Part shown: positions 16,021 to 23,274 of the stretch, piece by piece | Numbering within the stretch: position 1 is the first letter of the stretch | How the letters are laid out: the number at the start of each line of letters is the position of its first letter | Assembly: GCA_022791135.1 (NCBI GenBank) | Contig: JAAVYM010000103.1 | Coordinates: forward strand, 1 to 64,000 | Direction: 5' to 3' | DNA from: Oscillibacter sp. | GTDB lineage: Bacteria; Bacillota; Clostridia; Oscillospirales; Oscillospiraceae | Length of the DNA stretch: 64,000 bases | Notes under the pieces: generated by a model | Seen by the model: only the letters and a program-made list of their open reading frames with translations | What the model was told of the DNA's origin: nothing | Databases searched by the model: none | Position numbers and translations under genes: made by a program

Positions 16021-16209
16021 ATGACCAGCTGGACTCTTTTCTTCACCATCCTGGGCGTGGCGTTTCTCACTGCCCAGCTCTTCCGTTTGATCGACCTCAT
16101 CGAACACCCCTCCCACCCGGCCGCATGCCGGAAACCCCTCCCGGAACCCCGCACCCTGCTGCTGTGGACCGCCCTTCGCAAGAGATCATGGACGTTCTGG
16201 AAAAGCTGA
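16021..16209 (+). CDS. Small SOS-linked single-pass membrane protein, unknown
   Basis: 62 residues, first gene after the LexA-controlled promoter, with a strong AAGGAGG ribosome site 5 bp before the ATG. MTSWTLFFTILGVAFLTAQL forms one N-terminal transmembrane helix, followed by a basic, proline-rich cytosolic tail ending RKRSWTFWKS. It overlaps the radical-SAM start by 22 nt in another frame, so translation may be coupled. SOS-induced small membrane proteins in other bacteria (YneA, SidA) delay division; this one shares only size, topology and control, not sequence, so that role is speculative. Confidence 0.6.
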   Translation: MTSWTLFFTILGVAFLTAQLFRLIDLIEHPSHPAACRKPLPEPRTLLLWTALRKRSWTFWKS

Positions 16210-17444
16210 CTATCCTCACCGACGCCGCCAAATACGACGCCGCCTGTACCTCCAGCGGCGGAACCCGTACTGCCAAGAAGGGTTATCTCGGAAACACCTC
16301 CACCTCCACGGCCGGCTGCTGCCACACCTTCTCTGCTGACGGGCGCTGCGTCACGTTGCTGAAGGTGCTGCTCACCAACCGCTGTGTGTACGACTGCAAA
16401 TATTGCGTTAACCGCCGGAGCAATGAGACAACGCGCGCCGCCTTTACGCCGGAGGAACTGGCAGACCTGACAATCAACTTCTACCGGCGAAATTATATCG
16501 AGGGGCTTTTCCTCTCCTCCGGGGTCTTCCGCAGCCCGGACTACACCACGGAGCTGATGATCCGCTGCCTGGCCCTATTGCGGGAGCGCTATCGCTTCAA
16601 CGGCTATATCCACGCCAAGGCCATCCCCGGAACGGCCCCGGAGCTGGTGGAGCGCCTGGGCCTCCTGGCGGACCGGCTCAGCGTCAACATTGAGCTGCCC
16701 TCAGAGGCGGGGCTGAAAACCCTGGCCCCGGACAAAACAAAGAGAGCCATCCTGACCCCCATGCGGCAGATTCAAAATCGAAACCGGCAAAGCCGGGAGG
16801 AGTTGGCAAAGTTCCGCCATGCCCCCCGCTTCGCCCCCGCCGGGCAGAGCACCCAGCTCATCGTGGGGGCCACCCGGGACACAGACTTCCACATCCTCCG
16901 GCTAACCCAGGGCCTATACGACCGCTATTCCATGAAGCGCGTGTTCTACTCCGCCTATGTGCCGGTGGTAGAGCACGCCCTCCTCCCCGCCAAAGACGTG
17001 AAGCCGCCCCTGCTGCGGGAGCACCGGCTCTATCAGGCGGATTGGCTGCTGCGGTTCTACGGCTTTCGGGCGGAGGAGCTGTTGGACGAGGAAAACCCGG
17101 ATTTTGACACCCGGGTGGACCCGAAATGCAGCTGGGCCTTAGCTCATCTGGACTTCTTCCCAGTGGAGGTCAATACCGCCGCCTATGAGGCGCTGCTGCG
17201 CATCCCCGGCGTAGGCCTTACCTCCGCCCGGCGGATCTTGAGCGCCCGGCGTGTAGGCCCCCTTCACATCAGCCACTTGAAAAAGCTGGGCGTTGTGATG
17301 AAGCGCGCCCAATATTTCCTCACGGCCTCCGGCAAAATGGCCGATGGCCTGCGCTTCTCGCCGGACAGTCTCCTGCGGGGTCTGATTGCGGCTGAGCGGC
17401 TTCAGCTGCCCCAACCAGAGATGGAGCAGATCTCTCTCTTTTAA
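16188..17444 (+). CDS. Putative DNA modification/repair radical SAM protein
   Basis: 418 residues. The radical-SAM cluster motif is TNRCVYDCKYCVNRR (CxxxCxxC) near residue 65; a helix-hairpin-helix DNA-binding motif, LLRIPGVGLTSARRILSARR, lies near the C-terminus. This matches the radical-SAM family that is genomically linked to a uracil-DNA-glycosylase-like protein, the next gene here. The substrate is unknown; DNA repair or modification is the family-level prediction. The start is ATG 16188 because the track's upstream 118 codons cover the promoter; it has little ribosome site of its own and overlaps the small membrane ORF. The upstream LexA box independently supports a DNA-damage role. Confidence 0.85.
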   Translation: MDVLEKLTILTDAAKYDAACTSSGGTRTAKKGYLGNTSTSTAGCCHTFSADGRCVTLLKVLLTNRCVYDCKYCVNRRSNETTRAAFTPEELADLTINFYRRNYIEGLFLSSGVFRSPDYTTELMIRCLALLRERYRFNGYIHAKAIPGTAPELVERLGLLADRLSVNIELPSEAGLKTLAPDKTKRAILTPMRQIQNRNRQSREELAKFRHAPRFAPAGQSTQLIVGATRDTDFHILRLTQGLYDRYSMKRVFYSAYVPVVEHALLPAKDVKPPLLREHRLYQADWLLRFYGFRAEELLDEENPDFDTRVDPKCSWALAHLDFFPVEVNTAAYEALLRIPGVGLTSARRILSARRVGPLHISHLKKLGVVMKRAQYFLTASGKMADGLRFSPDSLLRGLIAAERLQLPQPEMEQISLF

Positions 17445-17571
17445 GCATTTCCTGCTTTCTGCGTAGAACGCTCAAACCGCTAGGTTACCGCCCATTTTCC
17501 GGCGCAGCGGCAACACTAAAGGCGGCTTTCTAAGGAAAGCCCCGCCAGCTCGCCTCAAGAGGAAGCACAAA

Positions 17572-18381
17572 ATGGATGTGATATATTTCTATGACGGCAG
17601 CTTCGAGGGATTTCTCTCCTGCATCTTCGAAAGCTACGCCCATAAAGAAATCCCCGCCGGGTTTTGCTCCGGCGAGGATACTGTTTTCACCCTGTTTGAT
17701 TCCCGCAGCGTGCGGACGGACTCTGAACATGCGGGGCGGGTCCTGCGAAAATTGTCCGCCCTGTCTCCGAACGCTGCGGTGCTGCTGCGGCGGGGATTTT
17801 TAACCTGCCTGCCGGACCGGGAGCTTTTCCTTTATCGGTTAGTCGTCAAGCTCCTGAAAGAAGGCCCCGGCTTCCTGCGGAACCGGTCCGATGAAGCCCT
17901 TTATCCCGTCTTAAAAGCCGTCCAGCACCTGAACGGCGAGGTACACCTGCTAAAGGGCTTTGTACGCTTTTCCGACTTGGGAGGCGTACTGGGCGGGGAG
18001 ATCCAGCCAAAGAACCGGGTCCTCCCCGTGCTGGGTGGGCACTTTTGCGCCCGCTTTCACAATGAGCGCTTCTTCCTCTATGACCGCACCCACAAAGAAG
18101 CGCTGTTCCACGTCCCTGGGAAAACAGCCATCCACCCTCTGGCTGAGTTTCATATGGGTCCTCCCGATGAGACGGAGGCCCGTTACCGCCTCCTGTGGAA
18201 GCGTTTTTACGACACCATTGCCATCAAAGAGCGGGAAAATCCCCGCCTTCGAATGAGCAACATGCCCAAGCGCTATTGGTCCACCATGACGGAGTTCCAG
18301 GATGAAGCCTGGTTTACAGCCTCCGCCCCTCTGCCAGCGCCTTCTCCGTCCAGCGGCCTGCCGGATGCCCCAGACGGGTAA
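17572..18381 (+). CDS. UDG-like DNA metabolism protein linked to the radical SAM enzyme
   Basis: 269 residues, family TIGR03915-like. The N-terminus MDVIYFYDGSFEGFLSCIFE and the C-terminal half, RFYDTIAIKERENPRLRMSN followed by MPKRYW, are typical of the partner protein whose C-terminal domain resembles uracil-DNA glycosylase. It follows the radical-SAM gene by 127 bp on the same strand and is probably co-transcribed under the LexA-controlled promoter. The last ~22 residues are low-complexity (PAPSPSSGLP). It converges on sigF with only 29 bp between stop codons. Confidence 0.8.
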   Translation: MDVIYFYDGSFEGFLSCIFESYAHKEIPAGFCSGEDTVFTLFDSRSVRTDSEHAGRVLRKLSALSPNAAVLLRRGFLTCLPDRELFLYRLVVKLLKEGPGFLRNRSDEALYPVLKAVQHLNGEVHLLKGFVRFSDLGGVLGGEIQPKNRVLPVLGGHFCARFHNERFFLYDRTHKEALFHVPGKTAIHPLAEFHMGPPDETEARYRLLWKRFYDTIAIKERENPRLRMSNMPKRYWSTMTEFQDEAWFTASAPLPAPSPSSGLPDAPDG

Positions 18382-18410
18382 GCGCGCCATCCTCCTCAAA
18401 CAACAGAGCT

Positions 18411-19115
18411 TTATGGTTCAAAACTCTCCCGCAGGCGTTTCAGGCCCCGGCGCTCCAGTCGGGAGATCTGTACCTGGGACACCCCCACCACCCGGGCCGT
18501 TTGCTCCTGCGTCAGCCCTTTGAAATAGCGGAGAAGGATCGTCATACGCTCCTTCTCCGGCAAGCGGTCAATCGCCTCCCGGAGGGCAATCCGCTCCACC
18601 AGCCCCTCCTCCGGAGCCTCGGTGCCCAAGGAACCCTCCAGCGTCAGGCCTTCCGCCGTCTCCTGCTGAAGGGACTCCGGCGTGTCCGTGGCCAGATCCG
18701 TCCGGGCAATCTCCTCCGGTGTCAAACCTGTGGCCTCCGACAGCTCGGAAAGGGCCGGCTCCCGGCCCAGCTGATGGCGCAGACGCTCTCTGGCAGTATA
18801 CAGCGTCTGGGCCTGTTCCCGGATGCTCCGCCCCACTTTCACCGCCCCGTCATCCCGGAGAAAACGGCGAATCTCCCCTGCAATTTTAGGTACGGCGTAG
18901 GTGGAAAAACAGGTGCCATAGTCAAAATCAAAGCCTTGGACCGCCTTTAAAAACCCCAGGCAGCCGAGCTGATAAAGGTCGTCTGGCTCCACCCCCCGGC
19001 CATAGTACCGCCGGACCACACTCCAAATCAGGCCGTTGTTTTCGATGACCGCCCGCTCACAGGCATCCCGGTCCCCCTGCTGGGCCGCCCGGAGCAGTTC
19101 CAGCGCTGCGCTCAT
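18411..19115 (-). CDS. sigF: RNA polymerase sigma-F, early forespore sigma factor
   Basis: 234 residues, full length for SigF/SpoIIAC. Region 2 is visible as VIENNGLIWSVVRRYYGRGV, DDLYQLGCLGFLKAVQGFDF and FSTYAVPKIAGEIRRFLRDD; region 3 as LYTARERLRHQLGREPALSE; region 4 as RMTILLRYFKGLTQEQTARV and GVSQVQISRLERRGLKRLRE. It directs the first compartment-specific transcription in the forespore and is held inactive by SpoIIAB. It overlaps spoIIAB by ATGA. Its intact state contrasts with the broken sigG in the same window, since sigG is a SigF-dependent target. Confidence 0.95.
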   Translation of the reverse strand: MSAALELLRAAQQGDRDACERAVIENNGLIWSVVRRYYGRGVEPDDLYQLGCLGFLKAVQGFDFDYGTCFSTYAVPKIAGEIRRFLRDDGAVKVGRSIREQAQTLYTARERLRHQLGREPALSELSEATGLTPEEIARTDLATDTPESLQQETAEGLTLEGSLGTEAPEEGLVERIALREAIDRLPEKERMTILLRYFKGLTQEQTARVVGVSQVQISRLERRGLKRLRESFEP

Positions 19116-19555
19116 TTCTTCACGCGGGTGGCCAGCTTCTTCTTCATCACCACCGTGGTCCCCCGGTTCACCGTGGACCGCACCGCCACCTTGTCCATAA
19201 AACTCTCCATAATCGTAAAGCCCATGCCGCTGCGTTCCTCCCCCCCGGTGGTAAACATGGGCTGGCGGGCCTTTTCCACGTCGGGAATACCCCGGCCATG
19301 GTCCTTCACTGTTAGCTCCAGCACATTTCCCGGCAGCACCCGCATTTTCAGCAGGATATCGCCAATGGCGTCCGGGTACCCGTGGACGATGGCATTTGTC
19401 ACCGCCTCGCTGACGGCAGTTTTGATATCCTCCAGCTCATTAAGAGTGGGATCCAGCTGGGCGGCGAAGCAGGCCACCGTAGAACGGGCAAAGCCCTCAT
19501 TCCGGCTTTGGCTGGGAAATTCCAGCGTGACCTCGTTGACTGCTTTGGTCCTCAT
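19112..19555 (-). CDS. spoIIAB: Anti-sigma-F factor SpoIIAB (serine kinase)
   Basis: 147 residues of the GHKL ATPase fold. N-box EAVTNAIVHGYPDA, G1 box DHGRGIPDVEKARQPMF, and G2 box GGEERSGMGFTIMESFMD are all present. It binds and silences SigF and phosphorylates SpoIIAA. ATG 19555 follows AAGGAGG by 8 bp; the track's longer start lies inside spoIIAA. It is the middle gene of the operon and overlaps sigF. Confidence 0.95.
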   Translation of the reverse strand: MRTKAVNEVTLEFPSQSRNEGFARSTVACFAAQLDPTLNELEDIKTAVSEAVTNAIVHGYPDAIGDILLKMRVLPGNVLELTVKDHGRGIPDVEKARQPMFTTGGEERSGMGFTIMESFMDKVAVRSTVNRGTTVVMKKKLATRVKK

Positions 19556-19568
19556 TATGTAAACCTCC

Positions 19569-19874
19569 TTATTTAATCGCCACAAGCCGGCTGACCCCGG
19601 CGGCATCCAGCACGCGCCGGGCCTGGGGCGGGACGGCCCGCACCAGCAAGCTGCCGTCCAGCAGCCGCATTTTTTGCTGCGCCCGCAAAATCAACGCTAT
19701 GCCGGAGCTGTCCATGAAGGTAATCCCCTCCAGGTCCAGCACCAGCTTCCTGGGAAGCGCCGCGTCCAGGGCCTCTTCCAGCTCCCGGAGGGCGCTCCGT
19801 GCCCCGTGGTGGTCCAGTTCTCCGCTGAGTTCCAGCAGCAGGTTCCGGTCCACGCTCTTCACCTGGATCTCCAT
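19569..19874 (-). CDS. spoIIAA: Anti-anti-sigma factor SpoIIAA (STAS domain)
   Basis: 101 residues, a single STAS domain. The phosphorylatable serine region is FMDSSGIALILRAQQKM, matching the DSSG motif used by SpoIIAB and dephosphorylated by SpoIIE. When unphosphorylated it frees SigF from SpoIIAB. ATG 19874 is chosen (GAGGGGAACGAT before it), as MEIQVKSVDRNLLLELSGEL is the normal family N-terminus; the track's 24 extra codons reach toward the promoter. Confidence 0.95.
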   Translation of the reverse strand: MEIQVKSVDRNLLLELSGELDHHGARSALRELEEALDAALPRKLVLDLEGITFMDSSGIALILRAQQKMRLLDGSLLVRAVPPQARRVLDAAGVSRLVAIK

Positions 19875-19967
19875 ATCGTTCCCCTCTTTTGTCATCAATG
19901 TCCCGGCCTTTGGAACCGGCTTCCGCGCCCGCAGGGCAGAACTCATATCTGGATGATAGCACGTCCG

Positions 19968-19992
19968 ATTCCGACTTTCTGTCGAAATCCAT
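19968..19992 (-). promoter_or_regulatory. Sigma-H-like promoter of the spoIIA operon
   Basis: Minus strand ATGGATTT, 13 bp, GGAATC, resembling the RNAGGAWWW / GAAT sigma-H consensus that drives spoIIA in Bacillus. About 95 bp before spoIIAA. Confidence 0.55.
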
Positions 19993-20084
19993 AGGAAAGG
20001 TTTGGAAATTTCGCAGGATGCATCCCTTTTACCCTTCGTGTTGATAAACGCCTATAAAATTTTTCCATCGTTAAAATGACGGAA

Positions 20085-20115
20085 CGGGCAGTTACCTGCT
20101 GTCAGTAACTGCCCG
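20085..20115. terminator. Hairpin CGGGCAGTTAC/GTAACTGCCCG downstream of the GyrI-like gene
   Basis: Perfect 11-bp stem with a 9-nt loop, 17 bp past the stop codon of the minus-strand gene. A near-identical stem occurs at 62170-62200 after another low-GC gene. Confidence 0.6.
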
Positions 20116-20131
20116 ATAAATCCCGGCTTAC

Positions 20132-20764
20132 TTATGCCCGTCTAATTGGATGCCTGATAACGGTTTTCCATTTTTCAGGGGCGGCCTTTCTTGGGTCCGA
20201 TATATAAATTTCGTGGTGCAGCCTTGTGCCCGTCAATTCATTAACATATCCGTTCTCAGCCAGATATTCATCCATCAATGCAACCGAGGCGGGCTCATCG
20301 TCAAAAGAACCCATGTGCATGATTTGGACGCACAACCCCTCCTCAATGCTTATAAACTTCGCTGATGAACAATCCAGCTTCTTCTTTTGAGCCGCCGTTT
20401 TAACTGCCCACTCAAAATCCTTTTCCGCTACAAAATCAGGGAGGCGGATCACGGAGATCCAATTGAATGCAGATTTGTCGGAATAGTCCACACCGTCAAC
20501 ATTGTCCTGCCACCAAAAGCCCTCAAGCGGTGGTACGACATATTCAAAGAAGCCACTGATTTTGTAATCGGTTTTATAGCTCATTTTCAAAGTGTACGCA
20601 ACAGCGTACAACACGCTGATTGCCTGCTGATATGCGCCGCCGTCCTCGTTTGGGTCGCCTTTTCCCCTGACTGCAATGTAATTCGCCTTTGGAATGTTTA
20701 CAATCTCAGGCTTGTTCTTCGGCAGATAGTATTCTTTATATTCTTTCTTAAAATCAAAAGCCAT
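20132..20764 (-). CDS. GyrI-like small-molecule-binding domain protein
   Basis: 210 residues. The N-terminus MAFDFKKEYKEYYLPKNKPE plus IPKANYIAVRGKGDPNEDGG, and the C-terminal QIMHMGSFDDEPASVALMDE, are typical of stand-alone GyrI-like proteins, a fold that binds or hydrolyses small molecules. No DNA-binding domain is present. Start at 20764 rather than 20767, as GGAGGAAA then sits 7 bp upstream. The gene is clearly lower in GC than its neighbours, suggesting recent acquisition. Confidence 0.8.
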   Translation of the reverse strand: MAFDFKKEYKEYYLPKNKPEIVNIPKANYIAVRGKGDPNEDGGAYQQAISVLYAVAYTLKMSYKTDYKISGFFEYVVPPLEGFWWQDNVDGVDYSDKSAFNWISVIRLPDFVAEKDFEWAVKTAAQKKKLDCSSAKFISIEEGLCVQIMHMGSFDDEPASVALMDEYLAENGYVNELTGTRLHHEIYISDPRKAAPEKWKTVIRHPIRRA

Positions 20765-20767
20765 CAT

Positions 20768-21080
20768 TTTCCTCCATTAAATACCGATTTGTCGAGTTGA
20801 TTATTTCACAGCCAATCTTTGCTTTCAAGCTGATGTTGGTGAAATCGCCAGTGCCCGGCCTCATCAACATGAAAGGTAGAGGCCCAGGATGCCGCAAAAT
20901 GGCCATTTTGTCTTCCGGCTATGGGTGGGCAAGGGTCGAAGGTCCCATGAAAACAGTCCAAATGTGGTCTTTGCCCGCTTTTCTGCAAGAACGGGAAGCG
21001 CCCCCGGAACCACAGTTCTGGGGGCGCTTTTTCTTTTTGGTTCTTGCTATCCTTCCAGCGCAGCTGTTTTGAAGGAACGC
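20768..21080. other. Intergenic stretch with an orphan plus-strand terminator
   Basis: About 310 bp with no convincing gene. The 91-codon plus ORF at 20797 lacks a ribosome site and conserved look. A short minus-strand reading (ASTFHVDEAGHWRFHQHQLE) could be a gene remnant. The only strong signal is the terminator at 20998-21036. Confidence 0.5.
20998..21036 (+). terminator. Orphan terminator
   Basis: AGCGCCCCCGGAAC...GTTCTGGGGGCGCT perfect stem followed by TTTTTCTTTTT. The T-tract points to plus-strand transcription, yet no plus-strand gene precedes it here. Confidence 0.8.
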
Positions 21081-21449
21081 TTATTTCACAGCAATGGCCT
21101 CCACCTCGCAGAGGACGCCCTTAGGCAGATCCTTCACCGCCACGCAGGAGCGGGCAGGCTTGGAGGTAAAGAACTTGGCATAGACTTCGTTGAAGGCAGT
21201 GAAATCGCCGATATCCGCCAGGAAGCAAGTGGTCTTGACCACCTTGTCAAAGCCGACGCCGGCGCTCTCCAGGATCGCGCCTACGTTCTTGCAGCTCTGC
21301 TCTGCCTGGGCGGCAATGCCCTCGGCAATCGCACCGGTGGCGGGGTCCACGGGGATCTGGCCGGAGGTGAAAACAAAGCCGTTGACCTCATAGCCCTGAG
21401 AATAGGGGCCGATGGCGCCGGGAGCGTTCTTGGTTTCCAAAATTTTCAT
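21081..21449 (-). CDS. ridA: RidA family enamine/imine deaminase
   Basis: 122 residues, the typical RidA length. Motifs GAIGPYSQGYEVNGFVFTSG, GQIPVDPATG, KTTCFLADIGDFTAFNEVYA and the substrate arginine in KPARSCVAVKDLPKG are present. It hydrolyses reactive 2-aminoacrylate and other imines released by PLP enzymes. Start at 21449 follows AAAAAGGAG; the track's start is 11 codons too early. Monocistronic in appearance. Confidence 0.95.
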   Translation of the reverse strand: MKILETKNAPGAIGPYSQGYEVNGFVFTSGQIPVDPATGAIAEGIAAQAEQSCKNVGAILESAGVGFDKVVKTTCFLADIGDFTAFNEVYAKFFTSKPARSCVAVKDLPKGVLCEVEAIAVK

Positions 21450-21542
21450 GGTAACGGTTCTCCTTTTTGTAGTTTGGTACATCTACTGTAATACAAAATA
21501 CCAGGAATTGCAAGGGGCTGAACCGGAATATTTTGTATATTT

Positions 21543-22910
21543 CTAATAAGTGGGAACCTCTACATCCCGGTATCCCGACTCCTTGGCCGACGCAAAGCCC
21601 AAGGACAGGCGCACCTGCTCTTCCTCTGAAAACTCCGCCACTGCCGCCTCAAAGGCTTCCGGGGCCGCCTGGCGCTGGACCTCCAGCACCTCACGCAACG
21701 GCGTGCGGAAATCCGTCAGCGCGTCCTCTGTCTCCAGCAGGAAGTTCATGACCGCCTTGTCCCGGACATGCTGACCCTCTCCCACGGCGGCGTCCGCCAC
21801 AGCCGACATCAGCGGTTCAAACCAGTCGGAGCCGTAGAGGTGCCGCCCCAGAACGCCCCAGTTTTCCGCACTGGACCCGCCCACGCACTCCAGCAGCGCA
21901 AGGTCTTCCACCTCTTGTCCAAACATCACGTCCAGAACCGTCTGCTGAAGCCGCTCGTTGCCCTCCATGTAAGTGCGGTCCACTTCCGAAACCTCTTCAA
22001 AGCAGTCCTCGGCCGTCTCATGACCAAAGAACTCCTCCACAAAGTTTGCCGCCGCACCGGCGGGCGTCAGCAGCTCCGGCCGCTCCCCGGCGTCGCACGC
22101 CGCCTGTAGGTCCGCGTAATACTCCGCAGACGGCTTACCGCTGTCCGGGAAGTAAAGGTATTGTCCGCCGTATTCGTCCATCCATTGGTCCACAGCCCAA
22201 ATGCCGCCCTCCCCCTGTCGGGCGGGCTGGCGGAGGAGCAAGGTGTCATAAAGGCGGGTATCCCCGTCTTTCAGGTAGTAGGAATAGTAACGCAGAATGA
22301 CATGATTCCCATCCCCGGCGGCCAGCTGGTCCGTAAAATCCCTGGCGCTGAAGGACTGGAGGTTGTTTCGGGTGAGAAAATCCTCCCGAACCTGCGGACC
22401 GATCTCGTTCAGCTCCTCCCAGGTCTTCCAGTCCTCGCTCTCTGTGTCGATCTCTCCGCCGGAGCGGTAAAACTGCACATCGGTAGGGAATGTATAGGCG
22501 TAGTAATGCTCTCCGTCGGTAGCAAAGACCTCCATGCCGGAACCATCGGCACTGATATGCTGTTCAAAAGCTGCCTGGTCCATCGTCAAAAGGCCGAAGA
22601 GAAACCCGCCTCCGCCGCCGAAATCCTGCATCGCCGCCTCATAGGATGCATTCTCGTAAACGGAGATCAGGGGCTTCCAGCTCTCCTCCGCCCCGGGGAA
22701 CTCCACATCCACCCGAAGTTGGTCCACGTATTCACTCGGCAGGGCCACCTGCAGCCCCCCGCAGTCATAGACGGTCACATCCCCGCCGCCGGTGTCCTGG
22801 GACGGGGAATCGCCGGAGGGGCGCTCTCCTTCCGGGACTTCCTCTCCCCCGCAGGCGGCCAGAGTCAGCACACAGGCCAGCACCAGGGCAAAGGCCGATA
22901 ATCGCCGCAT
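21543..22910 (-). CDS. Secreted lipoprotein of unknown function
   Basis: 455 residues. Signal peptide MRRLSAFALVLACVLTLAAC ends in a lipobox (LAAC), so it should be lipid-anchored on the outer face of the membrane. A short acidic linker (EEVPEGERPSGDSPSQDTGG) is followed by an acidic globular region with no recognised domain. The start is ATG 22910, eight bases after AAAGGAG; the 134 upstream codons in the track are chance read-through of the leader. It lies back-to-back with polA. No function is assigned. Confidence 0.75.
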   Translation of the reverse strand: MRRLSAFALVLACVLTLAACGGEEVPEGERPSGDSPSQDTGGGDVTVYDCGGLQVALPSEYVDQLRVDVEFPGAEESWKPLISVYENASYEAAMQDFGGGGGFLFGLLTMDQAAFEQHISADGSGMEVFATDGEHYYAYTFPTDVQFYRSGGEIDTESEDWKTWEELNEIGPQVREDFLTRNNLQSFSARDFTDQLAAGDGNHVILRYYSYYLKDGDTRLYDTLLLRQPARQGEGGIWAVDQWMDEYGGQYLYFPDSGKPSAEYYADLQAACDAGERPELLTPAGAAANFVEEFFGHETAEDCFEEVSEVDRTYMEGNERLQQTVLDVMFGQEVEDLALLECVGGSSAENWGVLGRHLYGSDWFEPLMSAVADAAVGEGQHVRDKAVMNFLLETEDALTDFRTPLREVLEVQRQAAPEAFEAAVAEFSEEEQVRLSLGFASAKESGYRDVEVPTY

Positions 22911-23202
22911 ACCCACAGCTCCTTTCCTTGAATCGCACTCTAAAGAGAACCTGTATTCAAAACCGGAAGATGCGAAACCGGCGGATGAGGCTTCCACACC
23001 GGACAGCATCTTCCAAAGGAATCCCGACGGATCACCAGGGAAACGGATACGCTGCGGCGGAAAAAGGCCCCTCTGGGCAGTATTCGGCAGTTTTGAATGC
23101 AGGTTTTTGAAATTAGTATGACAGTTCCACCCCGGGAAATAAACACAAAACCAGAACAAATGGTAACAAATCGGAAACAAAAAAATCCGGGGACTTCCGC
23201 TG
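22911..23202. other. Divergent leader region between the lipoprotein gene and polA
   Basis: No credible gene in about 290 bp. On the minus strand CATACTA near 23113-23119 resembles a sigma-F/G -10 element, but the upstream -35 is unconvincing, so control of the lipoprotein gene is unresolved. Confidence 0.4.
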
Positions 23203-23231
23203 TTGTGCATTGGGCGGAAGCGTGGTATAAT
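23203..23231 (+). promoter_or_regulatory. Promoter of polA
   Basis: TTGTGC (23203-23208), 17 bp, TATAAT (23226-23231), preceded by TGG (extended -10). The ATG is 44 bp downstream. Confidence 0.75.
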
Positions 23232-23274
23232 AATCCAGATTATGAATTTTCCTTTTTGACAGGAGGTTTTCCAT

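Noticed and set aside
18411-19115. Missing C-terminal half of sigG
   Set aside because: This is a complete SigF; its N-terminus and neighbours are those of spoIIAC, so it is not the displaced sigG half.
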